NCBI RefSeq assembly: GCF_018982965.1 | Contig: NZ_JACBYP010000007.1 | Coordinates: forward strand, 61,995-125,994 | From: Streptomyces mayonensis | GTDB lineage: Bacteria > Actinomycetota > Actinomycetes > Streptomycetales > Streptomycetaceae | Length of the DNA: 64,000 nt | Reading direction: 5' to 3' | Shown: positions 35,079 through 42,718 of the stretch, one piece after another | Numbering within the stretch: the first letter of the stretch is position 1 | Layout: every line of letters starts with the position of its first letter | Position numbers and translations under genes: made by a program | Notes under the pieces: model-generated | Database searches by the model: none | What the model was told of the DNA's origin: nothing | Seen by the model: the letters and a program-made list of their open reading frames with translations, nothing else

Positions 35079-36025
35079 GGAACACCGCGCTGCGTTCCAC
35101 CGCCGCGGCCCTGGCCGCGGCCGTCTGCCTCACCCTGTCCGCGCTGACGCCCGCGGCGGGGGCCGAGTCCGCCGACCCCGGCACGGCCGGCGGACGTACG
35201 GTCGTCGGCTCCGGCCACGTGGACATCGGGCCGCGGTTCGCCGAGGACGGCTGGACCGTCCAGATCCGCGACGACACGGCCGAGCCTCCCGTGTGGCGGG
35301 ACACCGACGACGTCGTGCTCCAGGTCAGGGACACCGCGAAGATCCAGGCGCCGGGCGGCGAGGAGTTCGGCTTCCTCGGCGCGCAGGGCGACGAGGTCTG
35401 GGTCGTTCCCCAGGCCCAGCAGGAGGGCGTGGTGTGGCCCGGCTGGAACAGCCAGGACCCGCAGGTCACCGCGACGGTGGACAGAGAGGTGACCTGGGAG
35501 CTGACCGGCGTCACGGGACCGGGCGACTTCGTGCTCTTCCTGAACGGTGCCTTCGGCACGCCCGAGGTCGTCTTCGACGGCTCGGGGAAGCTGCCCCAGG
35601 AGACCGGGATAGAAGTCAACAGCCACGTGCACGGCAACTGGGCGTTCACCGAGCCGGGCACATACCTGCTCGACGTGCGGATGAAGGCCACGACGAAGGA
35701 CGGCAAGGCCCACGACAGCCGGCGCACGCTGCACTTCTCCGTCGGCCCGCAGGACCCGGAGAAGGCCTTCACGGCAGCCGGCTCGGACGCCTCCGGCCCG
35801 GACCCGACGCGAAGTGCCTCCGGCGTCCGGGCGGAAGCCTCCTCGGGCGGCGGCGACAGCTCTTCGGCACCGCTGTGGTGGGGGACCGGGGCGGCGGTCG
35901 TCGCGGCGGGCGCGGGGCTGTTCGTCCTGCAGCGCAGGCGGCGCGGGGACGACCAGGACCCGGCTGCCACGACACAGGCCTCCGCCCCCGGCAGCGCGAA
36001 GGGAGAAAACGATGGACCGGCCTGA
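35075..36025 (+). CDS. Membrane-anchored surface repeat protein D (one repeat domain)
   Basis: A 316-residue exported protein starting at GTG 35075, overlapping the binding-protein stop (GTGA). After the signal peptide (about 1-30) one repeat unit follows: VVGSGHVDIGP, EFGFLGAQGDEVWVVPQAQQ, PGWNSQD, GVTGPGDFVLFLNGAFGTPE, HVHGNWAFTEPGTYLLDV, LHFSVGPQDP. A Ser/Ala-rich spacer and one helix (WWGTGAAVVAAGAGLFVLQ) with RRRRGDD end the protein; there is no LAxTG motif. Its position between the binding protein and the ATPase shows it is part of the same import machine. Confidence 0.87.
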   Translation: MRNTALRSTAAALAAAVCLTLSALTPAAGAESADPGTAGGRTVVGSGHVDIGPRFAEDGWTVQIRDDTAEPPVWRDTDDVVLQVRDTAKIQAPGGEEFGFLGAQGDEVWVVPQAQQEGVVWPGWNSQDPQVTATVDREVTWELTGVTGPGDFVLFLNGAFGTPEVVFDGSGKLPQETGIEVNSHVHGNWAFTEPGTYLLDVRMKATTKDGKAHDSRRTLHFSVGPQDPEKAFTAAGSDASGPDPTRSASGVRAEASSGGGDSSSAPLWWGTGAAVVAAGAGLFVLQRRRRGDDQDPAATTQASAPGSAKGENDGPA

Positions 36026-36839
36026 GACCACCAGCACGGAGCCCGTCGAGACGGAGAGCATCGGCACCGGGGCCCTCAACACGCCGGCACTCGACGTAAG
36101 GTCCCTCGCCGTCGAACTCGGCGGACGGCGGGCCCTCGACGGCGTCGACCTCACGGTCCGCACCGGCGAACTCGTGGGACTGATCGGACCGAACGGTGCC
36201 GGGAAGACCACCCTCCTGCGCGCGGTGCTGGGACTGCTCGCCCCGCAGGCCGGCACCGTCCTGGTCGACGGACGTCCCGTCCAGCGGGCCAGGGGCCGGG
36301 TGGGATACGTACCCCAACGCCATGAGTTCGCCTGGGACTTCCCCCTGTCGGTGGAGAAGGCGGTGCTCACCGGACGCGTCCACCGCATCGGATGGCTGCG
36401 CCGGGCCCGGCGGGCGGACCACGAAGCCGTGCGGGAGGCACTGCAACGGGTGGCCATGGACCGCCTGCGGCACCGCCCGATCGGCGAACTCTCCGGCGGC
36501 CAGCGCCAACGCGTCCTGGTGGCGAGAGCGTTGGCGCTGGAACCCACCCTGCTCCTGCTGGACGAGCCGTTCACGGGCCTCGACGTCCTCACGCAGGAAC
36601 TGCTGACCTCGCTCTTCGGGCGCCTGCGTGAGGAGGGCAAAGCCCTGTTGATGACGACCCACGACCTGCCGGGAGCCGCGGACATGGCGAGCAGGCTGTG
36701 TCTGCTCAACAGGACGGTGATCGCGGACGGGCCCCCGGACACCCTGCGGGATCCCTCCGTCTGGCTGCGCGCCTTCGGCGTGACCGGCTCCGACCAGCTG
36801 CTGACGTCCCTGGGAGTGACGACGGGAGTGACGAAGTGA
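36012..36839 (+). CDS. Anchored-repeat ABC transporter ATPase (ZnuC-like)
   Basis: A 275-residue metal-type ABC ATPase. ATG 36012 follows GGGAG and overlaps protein D by 14 bp. A 30-residue Thr/Glu-rich head precedes the domain. Walker A is [17 protein letters not shown], the Q-loop VGYVPQRHEFAWDFPLSVE is characteristic of the ZnuC/MntB group, the signature is LSGGQRQRVLVARAL, Walker B LLLLDEPFTGLD and the switch is TTHDLPGA. It supplies energy to the permease encoded next. Confidence 0.93.
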   Translation: MDRPETTSTEPVETESIGTGALNTPALDVRSLAVELGGRRALDGVDLTVRTGELVGLIGPNGAGKTTLLRAVLGLLAPQAGTVLVDGRPVQRARGRVGYVPQRHEFAWDFPLSVEKAVLTGRVHRIGWLRRARRADHEAVREALQRVAMDRLRHRPIGELSGGQRQRVLVARALALEPTLLLLDEPFTGLDVLTQELLTSLFGRLREEGKALLMTTHDLPGAADMASRLCLLNRTVIADGPPDTLRDPSVWLRAFGVTGSDQLLTSLGVTTGVTK

Positions 36840-37780
36840 GCGCAGTCATCGACTTCCTGACGGATCCCTGGCAGCACCTCTTCATGCGGCGTGCCATCGA
36901 GGTCGCCGTCATGTGCGGCGTGGTCTCGGGGGTCGTCGGCGCCCATGTGGTGCTGCGCGGCATGGCGTTCATCGGGGACGCGGTGTCCCACTCCGTCTTC
37001 CCGGGGGTCGCGGTCGCCTTCGTGTTCCAGTTCAACCTCGTCATCGGCGGCGCGGTGGCGGGGCTGTTGACGGCGCTGGCCGTCGCGGTGTTCTCCCAGA
37101 ACCGGCGCCTGAAGGAGGACACGGTCATCGGTGTCTTCTTCGCCGCCGCCTTCGGTCTCGGCATCGTGATCCTCAGTACCGCACCCGGTTACAGCGGCTC
37201 GCTCGAGTCGTTCCTCTTCGGCCAGATCCTGGGCATCAGCGACGAGGACGTCGTCACCGTGGCGGTGACGGGACTGGTCCTGCTGGCGATCGCGGCCGCG
37301 GTGCACAAGGAACTGGTCACCGTGAGCCTGGACCGGGAGACCGCCCGGGCCGCCGGGCTGCCGGTCTTCGCCCTCGACATCGTCCTGTACGTCCTGGTCA
37401 CCGTGACGGTGGTGATCTCCTTGCAGGCGGTCGGCAACATCCTGGTGCTCGCCCTGCTGATCACGCCCGCCGCCTGCGCGCGGCTGCTCACCGACCGGAT
37501 CGGCGTGATGATGCTGCTCGCGCCGGTCATCGGCGGTGCCTCCGCCGTGACGGGCCTGTACCTCTCCTACACCTTCAACCTCGCCGCCGGCGGGCTCATC
37601 GTCCTCGTCGTCACGGCCGTGTTCGTCCTGTGCTGGCTGTTCGCCCCCCGGCACGGCCTCCTGACGGGCCGGAGCCGCCGCGGGAGGGCGGACGACGGGG
37701 AGGAGGCGGACCGGGACGCCGTCTCCGCGCGCCCGGCGGAGACGGCGGACGTGCCCGGAGCCCGGGTCAGCCGACGGTGA
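36836..37780 (+). CDS. Anchored-repeat ABC transporter permease (ZnuB-like)
   Basis: A 314-residue ABC-3 family permease from GTG 36836 (GTGA overlap with the ATPase). Family features are the early FMRRAIEVAVMCGVVSGVVG, VLRGMAFIGDAVSHSVFPGV and LQAVGNILVLALLITPAACA, with about eight helices. The C-terminal 45 residues are hydrophilic and Arg/Asp-rich. It ends 14 bp inside the convergent gene for secreted repeat protein E. With the ATPase and the inserted-repeat binding protein it forms a complete zinc/manganese-type importer. Confidence 0.93.
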   Translation: MSAVIDFLTDPWQHLFMRRAIEVAVMCGVVSGVVGAHVVLRGMAFIGDAVSHSVFPGVAVAFVFQFNLVIGGAVAGLLTALAVAVFSQNRRLKEDTVIGVFFAAAFGLGIVILSTAPGYSGSLESFLFGQILGISDEDVVTVAVTGLVLLAIAAAVHKELVTVSLDRETARAAGLPVFALDIVLYVLVTVTVVISLQAVGNILVLALLITPAACARLLTDRIGVMMLLAPVIGGASAVTGLYLSYTFNLAAGGLIVLVVTAVFVLCWLFAPRHGLLTGRSRRGRADDGEEADRDAVSARPAETADVPGARVSRR

Positions 37781-38411
37781 AGTGGTAGTCCACCGGGGCC
37801 GAGTCCACGGTCGTGCCGTCCAGCAGCGTGCCGGTCGCCTCGAACGTGAGCGTGTAGTCTCCTTCCGCCTCGAAGGCCCAGTTGGTGTGGTGGTGCTCGC
37901 CCGCCGCGACGTTCACGGAGTCCGGCAGGCCGTCACCGCTGTCGAACCGTCTCTCCGGACTGCCGTCGACGATGTCGTACACGCTGACGTCGGCGGGACC
38001 GCTCGCGGCGGTGAGCCGCAGCTGCACGGAGTCGCCCTGGAACACGCCGGTGTCCACCTCGTGGGCGGACCACCCCGCGAACAGGAGATCGGCGTTCAGG
38101 CTCTGCGGGAGGATCCACACGGCGTCGCCGGGCGATCCCAGGAACGCGTAGGCGGAGTCGCCGGGGACGGTCGTCTCCGCCTCGGGCTTGACGTGCAGCA
38201 GGACGTCGGCCGGGTCGCGCTCGACCTCCGTACCGGTGGTGCCGTCGGCCAGGGCGAGTTCGAGGGTCCCGTCCTCGTACCCGATGTCGACGACGTCGAC
38301 GTGCCCCTCGGAGAGCGTGATCGGGGCGGCCTGCGCGGGCGCGACGGCGAGCCCGAGCGAAGCGACGACGGCACCGGCGAGCAGCGCCGCGCGGGGTGTG
38401 GAGCGGAGCAT
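37767..38411 (-). CDS. Secreted, unanchored surface-repeat protein E
   Basis: A 214-residue protein made of a signal peptide (about 1-28, ending AQA) and a single repeat unit: ITLSEGHVDVVDIGYEDGTL, VLLHVKPEAETTVPGDSAYA, FLGSPGDAVWILPQSLN, GWSAHEVDTGVFQG, FDSGDGLPDS, GEHHHTNWAFEAEGDYTLTF, VDYHFTVG. It stops right after the domain, with no linker, sorting signal or helix, so it should be released. The HHH stretch adds possible metal ligands. A close Zur-box match (13/15) lies upstream and it shares its promoter region with zur. It may act as a diffusible zinc carrier that hands metal to the anchored copies (inference). Confidence 0.85.
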   Translation of the reverse strand: MLRSTPRAALLAGAVVASLGLAVAPAQAAPITLSEGHVDVVDIGYEDGTLELALADGTTGTEVERDPADVLLHVKPEAETTVPGDSAYAFLGSPGDAVWILPQSLNADLLFAGWSAHEVDTGVFQGDSVQLRLTAASGPADVSVYDIVDGSPERRFDSGDGLPDSVNVAAGEHHHTNWAFEAEGDYTLTFEATGTLLDGTTVDSAPVDYHFTVG

Positions 38412-38469
38412 GTCGGATCTCCTTGGTTGGCATGTAGTGCTGACGTGTACATGCTCAGCTTAGGTGGAC

Positions 38470-38484
38470 TGATAATCATGTTCA
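38470..38484 (-). promoter_or_regulatory. Putative Zur box for secreted repeat protein E
   Basis: The minus strand reads TGAACATGATTATCA, 13 of 15 matches, the best in the window. It lies 58-73 bp before the start of protein E and about 100 bp from the second site in the same divergent region. Confidence 0.65.
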
Positions 38485-38579
38485 ATAACGACGAAAAGTC
38501 TGGCCGATAGTCGACCCAAGGTTTGGCAATGGCCCGCGGTGGCGGCAGGTGATGCGGTCCTTGCGTGGCATCATGGTTA

Positions 38580-38594
38580 TGACATTCATGTTCA
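38580..38594 (-). promoter_or_regulatory. Putative Zur box for zur autoregulation
   Basis: TGACATTCATGTTCA on the plus strand (TGAACATGAATGTCA on the minus, 12 of 15) ends 15 bp before the zur ATG at 38610. Repression from here would make zur autoregulated. Confidence 0.55.
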
Positions 38595-38609
38595 TAAACC
38601 TGTGGGGAG

Positions 38610-39029
38610 ATGAGCCCGGTGTCGACGGCGGACGGACAGTTGAGGCCCTCTCACCGACGCACCGCTGTCCTGGAGGCCCTCAAGGGCTGCCCCCGGATCG
38701 TCTCCGCGCAGGAACTGCACATGCGCATGGTCGCGGAGGGCACACGTATCGGCCTGTCGACCGTGTACCGGGCCCTGCGGGACGCGGAGGAGACGGGCAG
38801 GGTCGATGTCGTCCAGGCGGGAACGGGGGAGAAGCGGTACCGGTGGAGGCGCGGTGGCGAGCACCGGCACTACCTGGTCTGCCGCGTGTGCGCGGCCAGC
38901 CGCCCGGTGGGGGCGGAGGCCGTCGAGGCGTGGGTCGCCTCGGTGGTCTCCGAATCGGGGTTCGCCGCAGTGGAACACACCGTCGAACTCGCCGGTGTCT
39001 GCGCGCGGTGCCAGCGCGCCGCCGACTGA
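38610..39029 (+). CDS. zur: Zinc uptake regulator Zur (Fur family)
   Basis: A 139-residue Fur-family repressor beginning at ATG 38610 (GGGGAG upstream). The winged HTH lies at about 12-65 (RTAVLEALKGCPRIVSAQEL, IGLSTVYRALRDAEETGRV). The C-terminal half has the structural zinc site C91-x2-C94 and C131-x2-C134, with regulatory-site candidates H85/H87 in GEHRHYLVC. The V-Q-A-G-x-GEKRYR stretch and short length fit actinobacterial Zur rather than FurA or Nur. Placement among zinc importer genes and between two Zur-box-like sites supports the name. With Zn bound it would repress the sites listed in this window. Confidence 0.9.
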   Translation: MSPVSTADGQLRPSHRRTAVLEALKGCPRIVSAQELHMRMVAEGTRIGLSTVYRALRDAEETGRVDVVQAGTGEKRYRWRRGGEHRHYLVCRVCAASRPVGAEAVEAWVASVVSESGFAAVEHTVELAGVCARCQRAAD

Positions 39030-39115
39030 GCGGATGGGGCCGACGGGGCCGGACTGGGCCGGTGGGAGCGGTGGGTGGCCCACGGCGTCCGGCGGGCGGG
39101 CGCCGTGAGCCCGCC

Positions 39116-39868
39116 TCAGCGTGACTCGTACGGATTCGACGGCGCCGCGATCCGCCGGACCGTCGTGGCATCCAGCACCGGGGGCCAGGCGGCCTCCGAC
39201 CCCAGCTCCCCCTCGGGGTGCCAAGTGCCGGCCACCGTCACCCAGGCGTCGCCCTGCGGTGCGGCCGCTCGGCGGATCTCCACCTTGACCGCCGTCGCGT
39301 CGGCGGCGCAGCACGCGACCCGCAGCCGGGTCACGTACCAGGTGTCGCCGTCGCCGCGGGTGACGAACCCGGTCAGCCGGACCGTACGGCCTCGCAGCGA
39401 GTACGCGCTGTCGTAGACGGCCCGGGAGCCGAACTCGGTCAGGCTCAACTCCACCTGGTCCCCGGCCGGCAGGGCGGGAAAGGCGCCGACGTACTCCGCG
39501 GCGCGCGCGGCCTCCTCGCGCGCCGCGCTGTAGGAACCGAGTGCGGGGGGCGGGAAGCACAGCAGCGCGACCGCGGGCAGGGAGAGCAGCCAGGCGACAC
39601 GCGGACCGCTCGCGTGCGAGTGTGCGTGGCCCCCGTCGTCCTCCGCCGGACGCGGGTCCCCGTCCGCGGCGGTCGTGCCGCCCCGCGCCGAGCGCGCCGC
39701 CGACACCGCCCGTACCACTCCGAGCAGTGCCAACAGCACCCCGGACACGATCAGATACGGCCGCAGCCCGGCCTGTACGTAACGCAGGGACAGGTCGCTG
39801 AACAGCGAGATCCGCAGCACCGCGGCGCCGACCAGCAGCAGGAGGGCCGCGGGACCGTACCGGGTCAC
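39116..39868 (-). CDS. TIGR03943-family putative permease subunit (YcgQ-like)
   Basis: A 250-residue membrane protein from GTG 39868, overlapping the upstream permease gene by 4 bp (GTGA). Two N-terminal helices (AALLLLVGAAVLRISLF, YLIVSGVLLALLGVVRA) are followed by a His/Asp loop (DDGGHAHSHASG), a third helix, then a soluble C-terminal domain with LRGRTVRLTGFVT, WYVTRLRVACCAADATAVKV and GTWHPEGELG. This is the TIGR03943 (DUF1980) layout. It is always paired with the PF03773-type permease encoded just upstream. The HAHSH loop and CC pair are possible metal ligands. Many actinobacteria carry this pair near zinc genes; the transported species is unknown. Confidence 0.83.
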   Translation of the reverse strand: MTRYGPAALLLLVGAAVLRISLFSDLSLRYVQAGLRPYLIVSGVLLALLGVVRAVSAARSARGGTTAADGDPRPAEDDGGHAHSHASGPRVAWLLSLPAVALLCFPPPALGSYSAAREEAARAAEYVGAFPALPAGDQVELSLTEFGSRAVYDSAYSLRGRTVRLTGFVTRGDGDTWYVTRLRVACCAADATAVKVEIRRAAAPQGDAWVTVAGTWHPEGELGSEAAWPPVLDATTVRRIAAPSNPYESR

Positions 39869-40890
39869 AGCACCCACCACCCCACGAGCACGCTGACGGC
39901 CACCGCGGCCACCCAGGTCGCGGACGAGAAGCGCACGGCGAACTCCCGCCCGAACGTGCCCGCCTGGAGCGCGAAGAGCTTGAGGTCGACCATCGGACCG
40001 ACCACCATGAACGCCAACTGCGCCACCGGTCCGAAGCCGCTCAGTGAGGCCGCCACGAACGCGTCGGCCTCGCTGCACACGCACAGCACCACGGCGAGGA
40101 GCGCCAGGAGCAGCACCGAGACCCAGGCGGACGCCGTGAAGGCGTCCAGCACCGAACGCGGCACCGTGACGTTGAAGGTCGCCGCCGCGCCCGACCCCAG
40201 CACCAGGAAACCCCCGGCGTGCAGGAAGTCGTGCTGGACCGAGGCCGTGAAGGCGGACACGCGGGAGGCGCCGGTGCCGGCCGGTGCCTTCGCCGGAAGT
40301 CTCAGCCACTCCTCGCGTCCGAAGCGCGCCCACAGCCACCCCATGACCACGGCCGTGCCCAGCGAGGCGACGAGCCGGGCGACCACCATCATGGGCCGGC
40401 CGGGGAACGCGAGGGACGTGGCGACCAGGACGACCGGGTTGATCGCGGGGGCGGAGAGCAGGAACGCCAGTGCGGCGGCCGGGGCGACCCCGCGCCGCAT
40501 CAGGCTGCCGGCCACCGGCACGGAAGCGCACTCGCACCCCGGAAGCACCGCACCGGCCGCGCCCGCGACCGGTACGGCGAGGACCTGGCGGCGCGGCAGG
40601 AGACGGGTGAAGACCCGCTCGGGCACGAGGACGCCGACGGCCGCGGAGACGCATGCGCCCAGCAGGAGGAACGGGACACCCTGGACGACGACCGCGGTGA
40701 ACACCGTCCACCATGCGGCGACGGGCGGAGTGTAGAGGTCGAGCGCGAGCATCGGCCCCAGGACGCCCACGACCGTGGTGATCGCGAGGAGCGAGAACCC
40801 GCCCAGCAGCACGTACACGCCCGCCCGCGTGCCCAGGCGCACGGCGTCCGCGAGTCCGCCGCGCCTCTCGGCGTGCTTCTGATCGCTCAC
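39865..40890 (-). CDS. PF03773-type permease (YcgR/YraQ-like)
   Basis: A 341-residue integral membrane protein starting at GTG 40890 (GAGG upstream); the longer open frame beyond is non-coding. Signature pieces are GVPFLLLGACVSAAVGVLVP, AVLPGCECASVPVAGSLMRR (the conserved G-C-x-C motif), FLLSAPAINPVVLVATSLAF and, in the second half, CSEADAFVAASLSGFGPVA. These belong to the PF03773 (COG0701) permease family. About ten helices. It is coupled to the TIGR03943 subunit gene. A weak Zur-like palindrome lies about 290 bp upstream in the gap shared with the His-rich gene. Confidence 0.85.
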   Translation of the reverse strand: MSDQKHAERRGGLADAVRLGTRAGVYVLLGGFSLLAITTVVGVLGPMLALDLYTPPVAAWWTVFTAVVVQGVPFLLLGACVSAAVGVLVPERVFTRLLPRRQVLAVPVAGAAGAVLPGCECASVPVAGSLMRRGVAPAAALAFLLSAPAINPVVLVATSLAFPGRPMMVVARLVASLGTAVVMGWLWARFGREEWLRLPAKAPAGTGASRVSAFTASVQHDFLHAGGFLVLGSGAAATFNVTVPRSVLDAFTASAWVSVLLLALLAVVLCVCSEADAFVAASLSGFGPVAQLAFMVVGPMVDLKLFALQAGTFGREFAVRFSSATWVAAVAVSVLVGWWVL

Positions 40891-41315
40891 GTTCCTCGCT
40901 TCGCCGGTCCGGCAGCACCCGCTCCCCGGGCGGCCGCCGCGCGACGGCGCCCGCGTGCTGCCGGGACCGGGACAGCTTAATGAGCCACCCTGTGACGCCG
41001 CAGGCGGCTCCGTGCGGTGGCGCCGTGTGCGGCCGCCCCGCACCGGCGGACGGCAGGAGCGCGGACGTGCCCCGTAACACGCGAACCCGTCCTGACGTTG
41101 CACCCGGCAATCGATCCGGTATCGCAAACCCGGGACCCGGCCCGGAAAACGATCCGGAAATCGATCCGACATCGCATTGAAAACCGTTTCCGGAGCCGTG
41201 GGTTGGATATTTTGCCGACGCGTGTCTCCTGTGCAAACGTGTCGCCAGCGGATAGGAAGAATTCCGACGCGCCGCGCGCAGTGCGCGGCGGCACGAAACC
41301 GCGGAGTTGATCAGT
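40891..41315. other. 425-bp divergent gap with spaced repeat and weak Zur-like site
   Basis: This region separates the PF03773 permease (minus) from the His-rich gene (plus). No convincing gene is seen. It contains an imperfect direct repeat aatcgatccg(gt/ac)atcgca at 41109-41126 and 41159-41176, 50 bp apart, followed directly by the weak Zur-like palindrome at 41178-41192. The last 200 bp are clearly AT-richer, as expected for a promoter of the His-rich gene. Confidence 0.5.
41178..41192 (+). promoter_or_regulatory. Weak Zur-like palindrome before the His-rich gene
   Basis: TGAAAACCGTTTCCG is a 7-1-7 imperfect palindrome (5 of 7 arm pairs) but matches the Zur consensus at only 10 of 15 positions. 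Context makes it a candidate; sequence alone does not prove it. Confidence 0.35.
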
Positions 41316-41618
41316 ATGACGACAGCCTCGGAACACCGGCCGCACCCCGGACACGACCACGCGCACGGGGAGGGCTGCGGGCACGTGGCGGTGCCGCACG
41401 GCGACCACGTCGACTACGCGCACGACGGCCACCTGCACCGCGACCACCAGGGACACGCGGACGAGTGCGAGGTCGGCGAGCACCGCGAACACGGCGGTCA
41501 CGACCACGCGCACGGGCAGGGCTGCGGGCACGTGGCCGTACCGCACGGGGACCACATGGACTACGTGCACGACGGCCACCGGCACGCGGCCCACGACGGC
41601 CACTGGGACGACCACTGA
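41316..41618 (+). CDS. Histidine-rich putative zinc-binding protein
   Basis: A 100-residue cytoplasmic protein of which about 27 residues are His, plus many Asp/Glu and three Cys. It consists of two near-identical units of about 32 residues: GHDHAHGEGCGHVAVPHGDH then VDYAHDGHLH, and again GHDHAHGQGCGHVAVPHGDH then MDYVHDGHRH. ATG 41316 is used (GCGGAG about 10 nt upstream); TTG 41307 is unlikely. No signal peptide is present. Such proteins are often mislabelled as transporters in databases. The composition points to zinc storage or buffering, or handing zinc to the COG0523 GTPase encoded 1.1 kb downstream (inference). Confidence 0.8.
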   Translation: MTTASEHRPHPGHDHAHGEGCGHVAVPHGDHVDYAHDGHLHRDHQGHADECEVGEHREHGGHDHAHGQGCGHVAVPHGDHMDYVHDGHRHAAHDGHWDDH

Positions 41619-41651
41619 GCGTTCTTCCCGGCGGGCCGGGAAAGCGAATCG

Positions 41652-41747
41652 AATCCGCACCGCAATCCGCACCGCAATCCGCACGGCAATCCGCACCGCA
41701 ATCCGCACGGCAATCCGCACCGCAATCCGCACGGCAATCCGCACCGG
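41652..41747. repeat. 12-bp tandem repeat, eight copies
   Basis: Eight head-to-tail units of aatccgcac(c/g)g(c/g) start at 41652 and repeat every 12 bp to 41747. Units alternate CC and GG at positions 9-11. It fills the space between the His-rich gene and the convergent methyltransferase gene. Twelve-bp units keep frame, so it creates a spurious RIAV-repeat peptide on the minus strand. Confidence 0.9.
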
Positions 41748-41801
41748 AATACGTGCCGCTCGCGCGCTCGTCCGGGTGGTGCGGAATGCGCGGATTCCGC
41801 C

Positions 41802-42629
41802 TCAGGGCAGACGCAGGAGATTGAGCCGGTAACCCTCGGCCTGCGGGAGTCGCTGCGCGGCGAGTACGGACAGCATTTCCCGGTAGGGGACCGGCAGTTC
41901 CTCGACCAGTGGCCCGGGAAGGCTCGTGAGCGTGTGCGAGGCCAGTACGCCGATGCCCGGCCGCCAGGCGGTGAGCGCGGCCGGGTCGGGGCAGTACCAG
42001 CGCATACGGGCCGCGACCTTGCTCAGGGCGTCGTGCTCCTCCTGGGTGTCGAAGAATCCGTCACCGGCCGTGTCGAGCGCGAGCAGCGAACCGCGGAAGC
42101 GCTCGGACAGGAGGTCGAAGACCCGGCGTACGTCGGCCTCGTCCAGGTAGGGCAGTACGGCCTCCGCGACGAACAGGAACGGCCCGCCGGCTCCCGAGGC
42201 CACCTCGGCGGCCCAGGCGTCGTCCGTCACCGAGGCCGCGAGCGTCGTCCGCCGGGGGGTGTCTTCGAAGAAGGAACCGCGCAGGTCCACGACGTCGGGC
42301 AGGTCGAGTTCGAACCACCGGGCCCGGCCGTTGTCGAGGCGCTCGTAACGGGTGTTCAGGCCGGTGCCGATCTCCACCACGGTGCCGCCCGGATGCGTGG
42401 CCAGGAAGTCCGCCACCCACCGGTCGAAGAGCACGGTGCGCAACAGCGAGCCGGTGAGGCTGGGCAGGCCGTCGAAGCGCTCGAAGTCGTAGTCGATCGC
42501 GGCGACGATCTCCTCGGCCCGGGCGTCCCGCAGCAGGGGGAACTCCTTGCGGTTCTCCACCGCGCGTGCGTACAGCGGGATGAGGAGGGTCTCCTGGACC
42601 GTCCCCAGGTGCGGCTTCTTCCTGTCCAT
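41802..42629 (-). CDS. LCM/PPM1-type SAM-dependent methyltransferase
   Basis: A 275-residue methyltransferase of the leucine-carboxyl-methyltransferase (TcmP/Ppm1-like) family. The SAM-binding motif I reads GGTVVEIGTGLNTRYERLDN, with the family features FELDLPDVVDLR and FVAEAVLPYLDEADVRRVF. Its N-terminus (LLIPLYARAVENRKEFPLLR) is typical of small-molecule carboxyl or O-methyltransferases such as those in polyketide clusters. It is convergent with the His-rich gene and 89 bp downstream of the CobW GTPase gene on the same strand, so it may be read through from that operon. A direct role in zinc handling is not evident. Confidence 0.87.
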   Translation of the reverse strand: MDRKKPHLGTVQETLLIPLYARAVENRKEFPLLRDARAEEIVAAIDYDFERFDGLPSLTGSLLRTVLFDRWVADFLATHPGGTVVEIGTGLNTRYERLDNGRARWFELDLPDVVDLRGSFFEDTPRRTTLAASVTDDAWAAEVASGAGGPFLFVAEAVLPYLDEADVRRVFDLLSERFRGSLLALDTAGDGFFDTQEEHDALSKVAARMRWYCPDPAALTAWRPGIGVLASHTLTSLPGPLVEELPVPYREMLSVLAAQRLPQAEGYRLNLLRLP

Positions 42630-42718
42630 GGGTGCTGCCTCCCTGACGCCGGATCGTGTACCGGGCCGGACGGTGCCGTGGCTGCGACCACCGCCCGGCC
42701 CGGAGTCTCAGTGTCCCG

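Noticed and set aside
35012..37654. 880-codon minus-strand frame across the ZnuC/ZnuB-like genes
   Set aside because: Antisense shadow of three well-supported genes; Gln/Gly/Asp-rich with no motif.
40977..41744. Minus-strand frame with a RIAV heptad-like repeat peptide
   Set aside because: Produced by the 12-bp tandem DNA repeat and the antisense of the His-rich gene; no ribosome binding site and the repeat is in non-coding sequence.
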